The notes below the pieces were generated by a model. It saw only the letters and a program-made list of their open reading frames with translations, ran no database searches and was not told where the DNA came from. From Ignelater luminosus (lineage: Eukaryota; Arthropoda; Insecta; Coleoptera; Elateridae), in assembly GCA_011009095.1 (NCBI GenBank), contig VTPC01000861.1, forward strand, positions 55,732 to 119,731: DNA of 64,000 bases, written 5' to 3'. Made by a program: the position numbers and the translations under genes. Positions 24,486-38,018 of this stretch are shown here, piece after piece. Numbering within the stretch: the stretch's first letter is position 1; every line of letters begins with the position of its first letter.

Positions 24486-27478
24486 TTAGATTACGCAGCA
24501 CAAAATCTGTGCTAGTAATAAATTGAGTTTTAACCTATAATTTTATATATCATACGCAATGCGTTCTTTGAAAGAAGAATAAGATTATGCATCAGAGAAT
24601 CGTTATTCTATTTCTCGTAAACTGCACTAGAACTAGAAAATGCCAATAGAAAAGCTAAACAGAGTAAATTTTTTAGAAAGAAGATTATATCCAATTATTC
24701 TACTACAAATTGCTCAAGTTAAAATAAATCCAATTTACTACAGACATTACATTTGAAGATTGTAATTACATAAACTAAATATGGTAATTCTCACCTATGC
24801 GATGGCACTTCGTGCTTTTAACAGGAGTAATACTGAGTAATACACACCTGAAACAGAAAGGAAAATCATTTTAGTTTTATATAGCTAAATACATTAATAT
24901 TACTACTAACATACATAAATTACAGTAAATTAACGTTTTCTAAAGCGACTCGAAGAATTATACTTTCAAATTTAAATTGAAGTGTTTTAAGAGGAGCGTA
25001 AATCGTTCAAGCACGTGGAAGTAGTAGCTTAACGTTCCATTCTTATTAAAAGTCTATTTTAGAGACTATTTCTGTAATTTATTTTAAAATTTATAATGCG
25101 GTTGCATTAGGAAAATGTAAAGTAATATAAGAAAAATAATAACTTCATTATCAGTTTTCTTCGCGCCAAAGTATAATTAATGGTAATCATTAAAGTTAAA
25201 AATAATTCTGTAAGAATTTCGACAGTATGAATAAACACAAAGAAGAAGTTGTACGAGAAGAGGTTGCAGGGTAAAAATTTCCTCGTTGATTTCGTTCATT
25301 GGCGCGTAAGTAATCCAAAATTAATTTCCGATAATTTGATATAATAGAATTCTGAATTTTTCATCGTGTTATATTCTCAGTTAATATATTCCCGAACGAG
25401 TAATGAACTTAGCATTTTAATTTCAATTAAAAAAACGAGCACACTAATTCATTCTATCCGATACTTATGGTCAATTACGTGAACATAATCGATTTATATA
25501 ATTATTATGAAGTAGTTCTGAAAGAAAAAAGGTATCCATAAAACATTAGCTTGAAACTGATTTTCGGTGATTTAGTTTCTCAATAATTAAAAATATAATT
25601 GGCCTTGTGATTAAGAGATTTAATAATTGTAACGCTTATAACAATTTCGTTCTATATGATAAATAAAATATTATGATAATTAGATATTTAATTTTAGAGC
25701 AGGTGTGTGCGTGATGTTTGCCCACAACTTAATTTTTGCCACCCAAGTCAAAAATTTGAAATATTTTCTTTCTATTATTCTGCAAAATACATTTTATTTC
25801 CTTTTTATTTTAAAACAATTTCGGATCAATTAATTTCCCCATAATTATATTTTCCTAAAATTCTAGTTATTTTAATTTTTTTCGCAAATGCTCAAATTCG
25901 TAAAGTTTAATAAAGAACTAGGTTAATCACAATTTAACAAATCGCTTAGAATTTCTTCTGATGGCCATCGTTATAGGTCTTATCAAAGACCTATATTTCT
26001 TATCAATATTTACAAATATTTCTTTTACAAATACTACTTAAAACTACGGTTGTAATCTAAAAAACCAATTCTGAATTAATGGTTGAACAAATATTAATTA
26101 TAGAAATGAATTTTTCCATAAACTAACTATTCAAGAAACAGGTTGCTTGTTATATTTTTAGTTCTTTGTTTTATTTCATTAATGAAAATTCACTTTTCAT
26201 AGGCGCTGCTACACATTTTACAATAATTTCAATGAAATTTATAGCAAAAATATAAATGAAAAACAGTTTCCTTGCGTTTTAACTTCCACGAAGTATTATG
26301 TGTTTGGTAAAGCAAACATACTTACAGGATTAAATAAACAAAAATTTACCGTTATTAATGTAATGCACTATAATTTTGTAACGCTGATTGATTGGATTGT
26401 AATAATACATTTCCATGCAACCATGCAGTAAATGGATTTATACGAACATGTGTGTAAATCAACAGTAATTATTATTAACTAAATGAATGATTAGTACGAT
26501 GGATATAATACCAGAGCATCGAAATATGTATGTATTAACTAAGTTCACTTAATAATTAAATAATTATAAAAGGTTGACTAATGTGAAATTAAATAGTGTG
26601 TTAATGGAAGCTGTAATTAATAAAATTATTTTGTTAAAAGCTTCTTGCGAAAGAATTAACAGGTGTAAGCTTCGTTGTATGTTTTCAATACTTTTGATTT
26701 TGACTTTCTATTCTTTTACTTTTAAAAATAGAATTAATCTTGCAAAACGTGTTCCTAGTACACCATAGATTCTGTACCCTTAAGCTACTAATTGAAAACC
26801 TAATAATTAAAAAAATAGTCTATACTCCATAAACAATGCATATTGTGGACGGTATATAGTTAGTGTGTTTGACACTTCGGTCTCATGTAACAAATGAAGA
26901 AACGTATTGCAACACAAAAGCCAACTCAACGTCTCAGTACAATGTATACCTACCTAGGTATACAATGAATAAAACTTTCACTCCCAGTTACAGAGTTCTC
27001 CATTTAAAATTATTCTCTTCCATTTTTTTGACATAAAAGTATTACTCTCTCTCCATCTGGGAAGAAAGCAACATCTCACTGGAAAAGCTTGTCAGCATAA
27101 AGGTTGAGTCACGTCAAGTCAAAAATTCCTAGTGCATAAACCTAATAAATATCTGTTTTACGAATCACAAAACATTAGCTTCCAAACTGCAATTCGTTGT
27201 TATCATCTTTGTCAATGTTTCTGTAAAATGAGCAAGCCGATTATTTTCTACATTTGGACACATTACAACTATGAAAATGTACCAAGTCGATAAGCGGATT
27301 ATTGCCAGAACAGAACAATAAGGTTTGACTACATCATTCCATGCCACTCTTATTTATGGTAATATAAAGCCTGCACTTCGATAGTGTAAATGCCACGCGA
27401 TTCAGATGCAAAGAATCTATTTGAGTAGTTCAGTATTTACTCTTTCTTCACGTGATGCAGAAGAACTAGAAGCTACTG
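24486..27478. other. AT-rich non-coding stretch, no gene recognised
   Basis: No domain, repeat array or convincing splice-bounded frame was seen. Confidence 0.55.
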
Positions 27479-28403
27479 TTGCTGTTTTCATCGCCAACAT
27501 CCAAAATTCTCTTCTTTTCATCTCAAACCCCTGAGCACTTTTTGACTAGAGCTCTTCTACCATCACCTACCAAAAATCTCTCCCGTACAACTGCAGTCGA
27601 GTTCGTAGTCATTGATAACAAACCCTCAGCCCTGACTAACATATACTCAACCACATCAGAGAACGCAGAGCCATTACTGATCACAGAAACGCCAACTGGG
27701 CAGCTATTCCCAATTAACAAAAAAAAAATGTCCGGTGTTCCACGTCCCATTCATGGCAAACGCGACTTTTTTCTCCTGATTTTTGCTGATAGTCTAGAAT
27801 GTCAATGTGGTGCTAACTTTGATAACTCTAATATTTAGATCACAGAGCACGTCCACCGACGTGAAGCACTGTATCATGACAACGCACTCCCTCCACTGAT
27901 ACCACTGCACTAGAAGTACGCAGGCTCCTAAAATCAACTGAACTGAATGGTGTAACTAATGCCGCTATAAAAGGTTTCTCAGGAAAGCTCAAATGATTTG
28001 GTAAACATTATTAATGCCATCTCAGGTTTCGCTACTTTTCCTAAGTGGAAATGTACTGATGTAACTGTCCTTTTCGAACTTGGCCAAAATATTGCAATTA
28101 CACAAAATTTGCTTTCAACGCGAATGAGAAGGAGAAGGAAATATTCATACAGACTTGGTAAGATTAATCTAGACCTATCTTTTACGTCGGGATTTTCATA
28201 TCAAATTGCAAGTGCGTTCTTCCGTACGACCTATCACTGCAGGAGTTCCTCAAGGATCTTTACTTTCTCCAATTCTCTATGCAATTTTCTTTTACATGCC
28301 CACTTCTGAAGCTACAAAAGTTTCTTTGTATATGGATGACACAACTATCTTTACCACTTTTCTTGACTCAGTTCTCACTTACCACAGCCGATCTGCTTCA
28401 TAA
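27479..28403 (+). mobile_element. Jockey-like LINE remnant (reverse transcriptase pieces)
   Basis: Several frames contribute pieces in order. VNIINAISGFATFPKWK at about 27998 matches the early reverse transcriptase pattern 'IINA.L....FP..WK'. ITAGVPQGSLLSPILYAIFF starting near 28233 is the classical block 4. LYMDDTTIF at 28326-28352 is the catalytic block, with YMDD where these elements usually have YADD. The segment between them is too short, so an internal deletion is present. It ends soon after the catalytic block. The upstream open frame from 27479 may be the degenerate endonuclease/pre-RT part, but this is uncertain. No poly-A tail or target duplication was identified. Confidence 0.75.
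28206..28403 (+). pseudogene. Reverse transcriptase blocks 4-5 of the LINE remnant
   Basis: Open frame with AGVPQGS at about 28239-28259 and YMDD at 28329-28340, about 23 codons apart, as in Jockey-clade reverse transcriptases. No start codon is expected for this internal piece. A TAA ends the frame at 28401-28403. Confidence 0.75.
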
Positions 28404-29946
28404 ATGGTTTTTCCACTTGGAGATAAGATGAATCTAAAATAGTGCAGCCATTGTGTTCACAAAACGACGCGACGCGCACTCAAACGTTCTCCACGGCAAG
28501 TGCTTCAAATTAATTTAGAAACATTAGACTACTGGCTATTGCACCTTGGTCAGTCAAACGAACTGCATATTTTCAAAACACCTTGGTTTATCTGTAGCGC
28601 TAGCCTTCATCGAGACTATCTACTATCATCTATATCAGATTTTTTAGTTCTTTCTCGATTTTAACAGGAAAGTCCGTACTAGATAGGTTATGCTCAATTT
28701 GCAAACAGTTCAACTCGTCGACATTCTTATTAACAGACATAAGTAGGTGTTGTTTACTGTACTTACTCTTCAATTCATTCATATAACTATAATTACTTGA
28801 GCTTTTACTTTGGAAGTCATATCTCAAAAACTGTTCGATAGCAGCAAAGTTCAAACTCAGGTGGTTATAATTATGAACCAGAGAGTGGTACATAATGGTA
28901 CCTCATACATTTTGCATAATGAACAGAAACGAAGAAATTTATAAAAGTGTATATCGTGCACAAAGATGCATCAAAAGATTCAACGGGAATAACAGTTGAG
29001 TTAAAGAAAAACGGTCTAGTTCTACTGAAAGATGTGACCGTCATAATTCATAGGATTAAATTAGAAATCTTAGTTGTTATGCTATTATTGGGATGACGAG
29101 TTGGGTGCTGCTACCGTATCACTATTCTATACAAACCGTTTGTTTACGTAAAGATAGAAATCTAGAAAAGTGTTTTACAAATTTCTTGGTCTTGTCTTTC
29201 CTTGTCTTGATAACAAGAGAAAATCAAAACAGGGGTGGAAAATTAGTGTTTTGCGTCTACAGGATGATACAAATTCGAGGTAAATGCGGGGTACATACAT
29301 ATCTCAGAGACTAGATGCTAGAAACGCCAGAAAAAAGTTGAATACATGTTTTAGATCTACTTTCTTTCCTGCTGAGTTCTTTGTTGCAATCAGAATTTCA
29401 ACCTCTTCTTTTGTTTTTGAGGTATAGGTAAAAATTTATTTTTTTTTCGAATTTCATCAAGTAGCTCTATCTTCGTTAATTGAAAAGATGGAAAAAAATT
29501 GTTCTAGAATCTTTTACCCAGTTTAATGACTAGAATAAATTAACTACTGTAAATTCTTTTTGTTTAATTTTATTATGAGAAAAAAAATTGATTTTTTAAT
29601 AGTAATAATAATAGGTCTTGACATACCGGAATTCGCTGTTTTTTCTTAGCTATCAGAATATATATGATTTGTTATAAGCAAGGAGTGGTATCACTGAGTT
29701 GTCTGTATACTCGACTCCAGATGTTTGTAAACACAATCATACGCATGCAATTTTCGTAAGATAATGACGTAATTCATACGAAACAACTGGTTACATCAGA
29801 GGTTCGAGACGTGTCGGAGTTCTTTATCTGTGTATACCTTATATGCACGCGCATCTTAGTCGCTATGACGGATCAACTAGTTTCTGCCACTGTTTGGTTA
29901 TAGGTATGTAAGTAACAAGCCTCTTAATGAAAGAACCTCTGCCCAG
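28404..29946. other. Non-coding DNA, no gene recognised
   Basis: An antisense frame of 87 codons at 28630-28893 has protein-like composition but no family that I recognise. The remainder has frequent stops. Confidence 0.45.
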
Positions 29947-30148
29947 TTTCAGCTAGATGGAGCACTGGCACTCATTATTGACAAGGAACTTTCTAAAACA
30001 ACTTTACAAACAAGTGAATCTGAACTCATGGGCCGATAAAGTGACTTCCGATTGACCAGACATCGCCACTCTTAACTTCTATTTATGGGGGCTTTTAACA
30101 GAAAGAATTTTTTTGGAGATGAATAGAACTGTCCACCAACTCCGGTGA
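29947..30148 (+). pseudogene. Fragment of a Tc1/mariner-superfamily transposase
   Basis: Two pieces in different frames match the catalytic core of DDE transposases found in many insects. FQLDGA (29947 onward) corresponds to the block with the second Asp. PDIATLNFYLWGLLTERIF, followed by TVHQLR, corresponds to 'SPDLTPLDFFLWGYLK...T..EL' with the third Asp. The third Asp is replaced by Asn here, and a frameshift separates the blocks. No ends could be located. Confidence 0.55.
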
Positions 30149-33100
30149 ACTCAGACGAGAAAGGTAGATCAAGAACATATATTTAGCTTTTTTCTAACTC
30201 TTCCAGTATGAATTTGGCCCGCCTTGTACTTCTGAAACAAGATTCCACTTACATAGAATCTAATCGGTAAAATCAAATAAAGAATTTTTACTGATTTTAG
30301 TTTGAAATAGGAATATTGCGCAGACAAAATCTTGATCTACAACATGACATTAGCAGTGATAGATATCAGGTCAAAATAGCCTGAAACAGCTGCAAGCAAT
30401 AATGCTATTATATAATTTATGAGAAAATATGGAATTGTTCAGAGATAGATATACCAGGGCAACAAACTATTCTAAAAGCCTGGTGTCACATTTTAAACTT
30501 GACCGTGACAATGTGTAAGGCCTGACATACCCTACTGAATAGAGACCTTAAAATGATAACAAAAGAATTCTGAACTGAAATTAAAAACATCAGCATGTTT
30601 TGATTAGTTCGGAATATGCAACTGAGAGAAGGATAAAAGGTAAGAAGTTATAGTTATGGGCTTCAGAAGCATTTTTAGAGATAATTCTATTTCTTGGCTT
30701 TGGAAAATAATAACCGTCATGCACTATATAGCAGAAATTATTGGCGTTATGAATACTACTCACATCACATCAAGCGCAGTCTTCGAAGTATTGCAGTTAA
30801 CTAAAACTAAATAATGTAAAGCATTTGTGAGCAAGTACAATTTGGAAAAGGCTTGTCCACTGAAGAACCAAACGTGTCGACTACAATCAAAAGGGTTACT
30901 TCAGAACCAAAAACCACTCTAGCAGCTACCAGACTCCACGTGCTGAATAACTAAGTTGCAAGACATAAAATATATTCCTTACAATGCAATAAATGCACTC
31001 ACATTGTTTTGCCTTTGACTCTGTGTATATGCGAGGTTTTGCCAAGATGTTTTCATCATTAGTCAGCGATATCCAAGGAAAGAATATTTGCAGTTTAAGA
31101 AATAGTCTGTTGAAATACATTTTTGAACATTGGAAGAGAGAATATCGTTAGGATATTATACTAGTTCAATAGTAAAATTATTTCTATAAGGAAACTTTTG
31201 TCTTAATAACTTTTATCTATTAATATAACAGATGTATTTAATAATCATTTTCCTCGAATTTTAGCCTAATACAATCATTATTTCAATTGTTTTATCTATA
31301 CAAGATAGCATCAGTCAAACATTTCTAATCGTTACATTAAAAGCTCTCGGATTATTGTTTGTTTTTTATCAGATTGACAATGAAGATTACCAAAAGGTTT
31401 AAAAATAAAACTGTAACTTAAATGTTTGATCGCTATTAATGATTGCAATTATCTACTTTATAAGAACCCATATCAAAACTAATTAAATAGTGACATTTTT
31501 TGTAACTAATTTTAAAAGTTGTTATATTTAATCAATATTTTTATGTTATTGATCATTTCAGATCAATTCCACCTTACTGAAAATATTTTATAACTTCGTG
31601 TTTGGATAATGTCACATAATATTGTTTGTCCTTCCTGTATATTAATCTTCAGAAATATCTGCAGCCGTTTTGGATAACTCATTGAAAGTTCTTTGAATGC
31701 CTTTTATTCCGTCGTTCATAATAGTGTGATCCATAAATTATTAAAAATCAGTAATCCTTTGTTACTCGTTATTTTTGCAGTCTTATGCGTAGATTAATAA
31801 TCAGTGGTTGAAATAAAATAGTCGAGACAATTTACCACATTTAAAAAGCATACATAAATCAATTCCCATTTCATATGTAATTTGCAGCGCAGTTAGGTTA
31901 AGTATATTTGAATTTTTAATAATAATTGCGATATTGTGTGCATGTACACTGTCAAAATTGTTGATAAAGTACGACATAGGAAACGAGTTAATTTGGGCTG
32001 ATAAAGAAAAAATACACATATAATTAGCTTCATTTGGATATTAAATTAAAATAATTACTAAAATTTCCTTAATACAAGTCAAATTTAAATCGAGATTTTA
32101 TTACTTTTTAATTACAAATGGAATTCCCGCGATAGAAATTTTTTGCAGTGTAAAATTGAAGTAATAAACGGTGATTTGTCAGGTGTCGTAGACTTAAAAT
32201 CAATCACTAGGTCGCGTAGCTCCACACCTCCGACTGATAACATCAAGCGTCCGGTTTAGTATTGCTTTGTTGTTCACATGACAACTTCTGAGACATGTCA
32301 TTTAGCATTAGATCAAGCGCATTTCTCTTCAGATAAATTTTACTTCAACCAAAAACCGTCAACAATAGCTATTCCTAGTCCACTTTCAGCATGTACAATT
32401 TTTATCAGTAAAATAAAGTTGGCCTAGGTCGTTTGAAGGCGTGTCGGGCAAAAAGCCAAGGATTAAAGGCAAACGCTTCACCAGGAACCAAATTCGTACT
32501 GCGTGTATAATCTTCTTTGTCACATGTTAATTCGTCATCCAGAATTTTATCGTACTTAAGATTTTCATGTACTCAGCAACGAACCGTTGCCAATAAATTC
32601 TTTTTAAAAGTAGTAACTTTAATCGAACAAAAAAAACACCAACCTCCGCATTAGTGCGTGTATTTTACGTCACAATCATAACCTTACTACGCCGCAAATT
32701 TGAAGGTTGCCAGTTCAGTACACCAATTTGCAAGTACGAATTCCACGGCTAGTTCAAGCTTCTGTTTACTAATGACTGTAATAAATATAACTTTACTAGT
32801 ATCGGAGTCGCGTTTTTTGTTGGTACATATAACCAGTTTCTAGAATATTTAATTTTAAAGTATAAACAAACACATGTACAATTTAGTAATGTTATTGTGT
32901 TTAAAAAAACATTAGAGTTGTAAATCTCATTTTGAATACGAAACATTCCCGAAAATCTTTTTAGTGTATTATGAAATATTGAAAAAGGTATACTTTTGTA
33001 GTACAGTTCAAAAAATTAGAATTTTGGTTAATAATCTATAAAAGTTTTACTAGGACATAATATTCTGTAAGACAAAAATAGAAAGAAAGTGAAATGTTTA

Positions 33101-35859
33101 TGCTTTAAAAACAACATAAAAATTATTGCCAACATTTGCTAACTTTCATGACTTTTCAGTATCTTTCTAAGTTTTCAGGTTCACGTGGGCTTTTATAGCA
33201 GATTAGTGAAAGCAATATCCAAACTACGTAAAGTAAAACGTCATGGTATGGTTAAGCAGAAATAAATTAAGAAATGTTTTAATTTTCAGAAGCTGCTTTT
33301 CTGCTAGAGAAGAAATACTGTAGGTTGAAAGTATTCACTGATTTCATGCACAGGGCTTCTGCTACAAAAATAAATAACATAACAAAACTATATTCAATTA
33401 ATATTTATTAAATTACTATGGATTTTAAAAGAAAAAACGTCCAAGCTGTCTTTGTAAAAATTACAAGTACATTGATTTAGCTTAATTATTTAAGAAAATC
33501 AAAAATCAAATATACTACTAAATAAGATAAAAAAGTTAAAATTAGTAATAGTGTTCTTCCACTGATGTTAATTCTAATGAATCTTCAAGTGGAATACTTA
33601 AATGGATAAAGAATTTGATATTTTATTTGTGTGTCCACATCGATATCTCAATTATTTGTAATAAGCATGTTTTTCGTATCTTTTTAAATACCCCGAATAT
33701 TCGCTTAAGATACCTTATCTGCTACGCCCTGTATAGTATTTGTTACTGATTTCTTAATTTACAGCATTAAGTAACTTTTATTTTTCCATTTGTGCATGTT
33801 TTATAAAAAAAACTAGATTATACGGTAGGTGTGGTAAAATTGCATAATTAACTAATTTTGCATAATATGCAAAACTTGTAAAAGACATTTTGTGCTTTTT
33901 ACAATTGTAAATTGAGTGCTAGCACTGTTTAGTATTTTTTTATTCGGTTAACTTATTTAAGCAAAAATAAAACAGAACAGTAATTAGAAACACTACATTT
34001 TATGAGCTTTCATATTCGTATACAAAAAATTCTTTTCTTGTTACATTCTAACCTGAATTACTATATTGAGTGCATCAAAACATCTCCAGGTAACTTCACA
34101 CAATTAAATAAATCTAATAAGATGTAAATTTAGATTCAGTTTATCAAAAAAAAATTATACTTGATTGATATTTCTGCTTCAAAAATTCCACCTTCAAGAA
34201 TGTTTAATTGCATTGTTAATAAAGTCATACATAGGTTAAAATGTTTGCGTCCTGAAATCATTCATTTAACGACATTGTGGGTGATTTGAAACTCATCTAT
34301 TTTACATTCAGAATTTTTAATAATTTAGACGGTTTCACTGCACTAAATGTTAAAGGCGGTTTCCACTTGTCTCTTCTAATAGGCAGGTTAAATAAATATT
34401 GTATTAATTGTCCCAATTTTCAATTTAGCTAAAACCTGAATGGAAACTCTTTAATTAGTGGAATATTAAACGAGTCTGTCTGGTAACGTTAAAGATTATA
34501 TGGGTTCATTGATAGAAGCTTTTATAAACTATTAAAAGTTTGGCTTTCAATTACACAAATAATAAATATTGAAAACATCATTTAATTTAATTACTGTAAA
34601 CTTTAAACCGTCGTTTTTGCGAAAGACCTTTGTTTTGTTTTGATAAATATTTAAAGCTACTGACTCACTCCATAATGCAGAAAGAAAAGCTATGAACTTT
34701 GATTAAAATTTAAAATCTATGCAACACCTAGCAGCCAACTAGCATACGGATGCAGACGCTAAATTCTAAACCGGACTCATTTGCATCTTAACATCGCACT
34801 AACAGTTTCCACCTTGTACTGTGGAGGTGGGAGGTCAGTCAGATTTTATTAAAGTTAACACTCTGGTGACGCATCAACATTCTTGCTCTTATATGATAAT
34901 AAACTGATACATTTTATAAGTTAAAAATAGGTTGTAAAATAATAAATTGGAAGGTAATAATAAACCTCTTACTTACTTAATATGAAATATACAAATTCTG
35001 CTGATTAATACTGCTTTTAGAAATGGATACAGTCTTCAGAGGCAGTTTTTTGGAATAATCTTTAGAAACAACGTCAAGAGTTTTATGATTCTCTATATAT
35101 GGCCATTATGCTCGATCGAGGTGAATAATAATAATAACTATAAAAGAAAAAGTTTGCATAATAAAAACATTTTCTAAAACTAAATTAAATAACATCATAA
35201 TCACTTGAGGGAAAGATAAGGAACAAGAACGTAAATTGTGATAAGTGAAGCATCTTACTTTCTTCAAAATAAAGTATAGCAAACGTTTATTTTGCTTTTT
35301 ACCTAATCTCAGACACATAGTAATAAGCACGAAAAACAGACTAATGCAGTTGCATTGGTTAGAATGTAAATCACAGGTTATCATCATGATCATATTCAAT
35401 GGTTTACTAAAAATTGCATGTAGGTAACTTATGAGGAGGCAAAAGTATTATTTCATTTACTCAGTATTATGTAAATTTCTCTCCCTTCTACAAGCAAAAA
35501 TACTAGCTTATTAGATGAGTCTACCTTACATCAAAACCAAAACAAAGCTAAGCCCAAAACTGCATTTTAAACGTCTTAGTATTTCACAATTCTCACACTT
35601 AGACAGCAAAATCAAGCTGCTACGGTCGGTAACAGCTTTAGAACTTTTTGCTCCCTGAAATAAATTTAAATCATTGCGCATTTCATTCAATGTAAGACAA
35701 TATGATGCTCACAAATCTCTAAACTGATTTTTTCCTGCTTCTATTCTGCAATGAGGGCGCTGGTAAGGAACAGAAAGAAACAAAAAAAAATCCATCCCTT
35801 ACTTATTCGAAGCCAACCAATCTTTTACAGCCATTTTCAGTAAGTGCCTTTACAACATC
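30149..35859. other. AT-rich non-coding stretch, no gene recognised
   Basis: Long run without recognisable coding sequence. The blocks at 32200-32300 and 34740-34870 are less AT-rich and could be conserved regulatory DNA. A GCCCTGTATAG motif at 33727-33737 resembles a small-element end with no partner found. Confidence 0.5.
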
Positions 35860-35874
35860 TTAACCCTTTTGTTG

Positions 35875-35900
35875 ACATGTAGTTCCATCACGGAACCACA
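35875..35900 (+). repeat. Left subterminal inverted repeat of piggyBac
   Basis: 26 bases starting ACATGTAGTTCC; it contains its own small palindrome GTTCC-ATCAC-GGAAC. It pairs with 38019-38044 in inverted orientation with a handful of mismatches centred on the loop. Confidence 0.85.
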
Positions 35901-36104
35901 AATCAAATATTTAATTCCAAGTGAACCGATATACATTGGCTGGAATCACGTTTCTGGACAGGCGCGGCAGTTGCGCTTAGCGATAATGAGCAACTAATAT
36001 GGCAGTTGGTTTGTAATTTTATTTTTTCCGCGTCTTTTATGTTGTGCTTATTGCTTCCTTGTAATTTTTGTACTTCATGTGTTTATAAATCATTAAAAAC
36101 ATAA

Positions 36105-36111
36105 ATGGCTG
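36105..36111 (+). CDS. Possible first coding exon of the piggyBac transposase
   Basis: ATGGCTG followed by GTATGT (36112-36117) could be a 7-base first coding exon, with an acceptor at TAAACAG ending at 36297. The downstream sequence then reads as a plausible N-terminus for a few codons before a frameshift leads into the acidic DEFFTLVEQ region. Speculative; no transcript evidence is possible here. Confidence 0.25.
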
Positions 36112-36297
36112 GTATGTATTTTGCAATTATTATGCATTTATCATTCAATTAGCGTATAGTGAAGAGATATTTGAAAACTTATAAGAATATAAACAATTTT
36201 GTGTGTTTTTATGATGTATGTAACGTATATTTTTCATTTTCACTGTAGTTGTTTATAAAAATGCAAATTCACACATCAGTTCTTTTATTATAAACAG

Positions 36298-37989
36298 ATT
36301 TTCGTGAAAATTTCCGGACTTAGAAAAATTATCACCAGATGAGTTCTTCACTCTGGTAGAACAAATATCTTCCAACAATGAATCTATTGTATCAGATTCT
36401 GAAAATGAGGACGAAAGAAATTTTGATATACCCGTGGTGAAAAATCCAGAAAATAATATTGTACGTACTGATATGGATTGGAATTCAGAAGGTGACATAC
36501 CATTGGCAGCATTTTTGCCAGTACCTTCAGCGGTAACCAGCGTTACATGGTCCAAGGGTCTGAATAGTGTAATCATAGCAATGCAGTTTAGCGGAACATC
36601 AAGACCTAATATTCCTGACTATGTTGAAACTCCTTTGGATCTTTTTATGAATTTGTTTTCGAACGAACTAGTCAAGATAATTGTACTTAAAACAAATTTG
36701 TACGTCACCCAAACAAGTTTACAAAATTCTCATGCACCCTGCACACTAGAAGAAATAAAGTGCTTTATTGGAATAAATGGGCATAAAAAAGTTGCCGAGT
36801 AATAAAGACTACTGGTCTTCGAGGGCAGACGTACGAGATAGTTTTATTGCATCATGCATGTCTCAGAATCGCTTTAGCTTTCTTCTTGGGCACATTTACA
36901 CAAATCATAATTCTATTGAACCTAAAAAAGGTCAACCGGGCTTTGACAAATTATATAAAGTCCACCCTATGCTAGACAAATTATCGGAGACTTTCGAAAA
37001 ATCCTATAAACCCACAAGATGTCAAGCAATAGATGAATCTATGATTAGATTCAAAGGCAAAATTTCGTTTCGACAATATGTGTCCATGAAGCCCATCAAA
37101 AAGGGGTACAAGATGTGGGTACGTGCAAATGATTCTGGTTTTATTTCACAGTGTCAAATATATACAGGTAAGTAAAAGTAATTGATCTATGTAGGATTTG
37201 TGTAATTGCACAAAACATATTATTACAGGCAAAACGAGAGATAACGTCGAGCATAACTTAGAAGAAAGGGTAGTGACAGATTTAACTAGATCGTTGGTAG
37301 GAAAGTATCATGAAATTTATTTTGACAAGCCTCTCTGCAAAGGGACGGAATATATGCTTGTGGTACCGCTCGAAAAGTCAGGAAAGACTTTCTAAAACAT
37401 TTCATACAAGATAGAACTATGAAGCGAGATCTTGATTGACGTGTTACTGATACTGGCATCTTCGCTCTCAAATAGATGGATAATAAGCCAGTGCATTTTC
37501 TTAACAACTTTCACAGTCCACGGGACGTTGAACTAGTTTCTCGGAAGCAGAAAGATGGAGCTCGTGAACAGTTCAACACCATAAAACAGGTAACAGACTA
37601 TAATTCAAATATAGTTTTTGTGGACAAATCGGATATGTACAAAGCTTGTTATGAAATTGATCGAAAATCCAAAAAGTGGTAGCACCGCATATTTTGGCAC
37701 TTTATTGATTAGACCGTCGTAAATGCCTTTATAATATTTAAGCAAATGACTGCAAATAGGGGTAGATGTTTATCGCTAAAAGAATTTAGACTTGCAGTTG
37801 CAAATGGACTTATCGGAGCAGATGCAGAGAGGCAGAAAGAGCACTGAGAAACCCGTCAACAAATTCAAAATTCAAGTACCATTAGAAAGATGATTGGATA
37901 AGTCGGCGCATATGCCAGTACATGGCACAAAAGTAAGATGTGCTAGCTGCAGTACGCGGGATAAGCCCCACAGAAATAAAATTAATTAG
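36298..37989 (+). pseudogene. piggyBac transposase pseudogene (IS4-like DDD domain)
   Basis: An acidic N-terminus (SDSENEDERNFD) leads into the catalytic domain: TPLDLFMNLF, TNLYVTQT and TLEEIKCFIGIN in frame 2, then MGIKKLPSNKDYWSS and FDKLYKVHPMLDKL in frame 3. The first catalytic Asp is in AIDESMIRFKG (codon 37032-37034). After a 61-bp intron the frame continues with TRDNVEHNLEERVVTDLT and KYHEIYFD (second Asp, 37324-37326), then a frameshift/deletion. The third Asp is in MDNKPVHFL (37479-37481). In-frame stops lie at 37437, 37473 and 37680, at positions where Trp is usual. A Cys-containing tail (RCASCSTR, near 37930) sits in another frame. All three Asp are retained, yet the gene is clearly dead. 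Confidence 0.92.
37168..37228 (+). other. 61-bp GT-AG intron inside the piggyBac transposase gene
   Basis: The conserved stretch QIYTGK...DN is interrupted exactly by GTAAGT...TTACAG. Joining 37167 to 37229 restores the reading frame and the family's continuous motif (IYTG followed by KTRDN). Without removal the frame ends at a TAA within the intron. Donor and acceptor fit the insect consensus and the length is typical of short insect introns. Confidence 0.8.
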
Positions 37990-38018
37990 CAACTCGTTAC
38001 CAATGTCTCTTCTTTCCC

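Noticed and set aside
28630..28893. 87-codon antisense frame with protein-like look
   Set aside because: No family recognised and no start, splice or promoter context; not strong enough to list as a gene.
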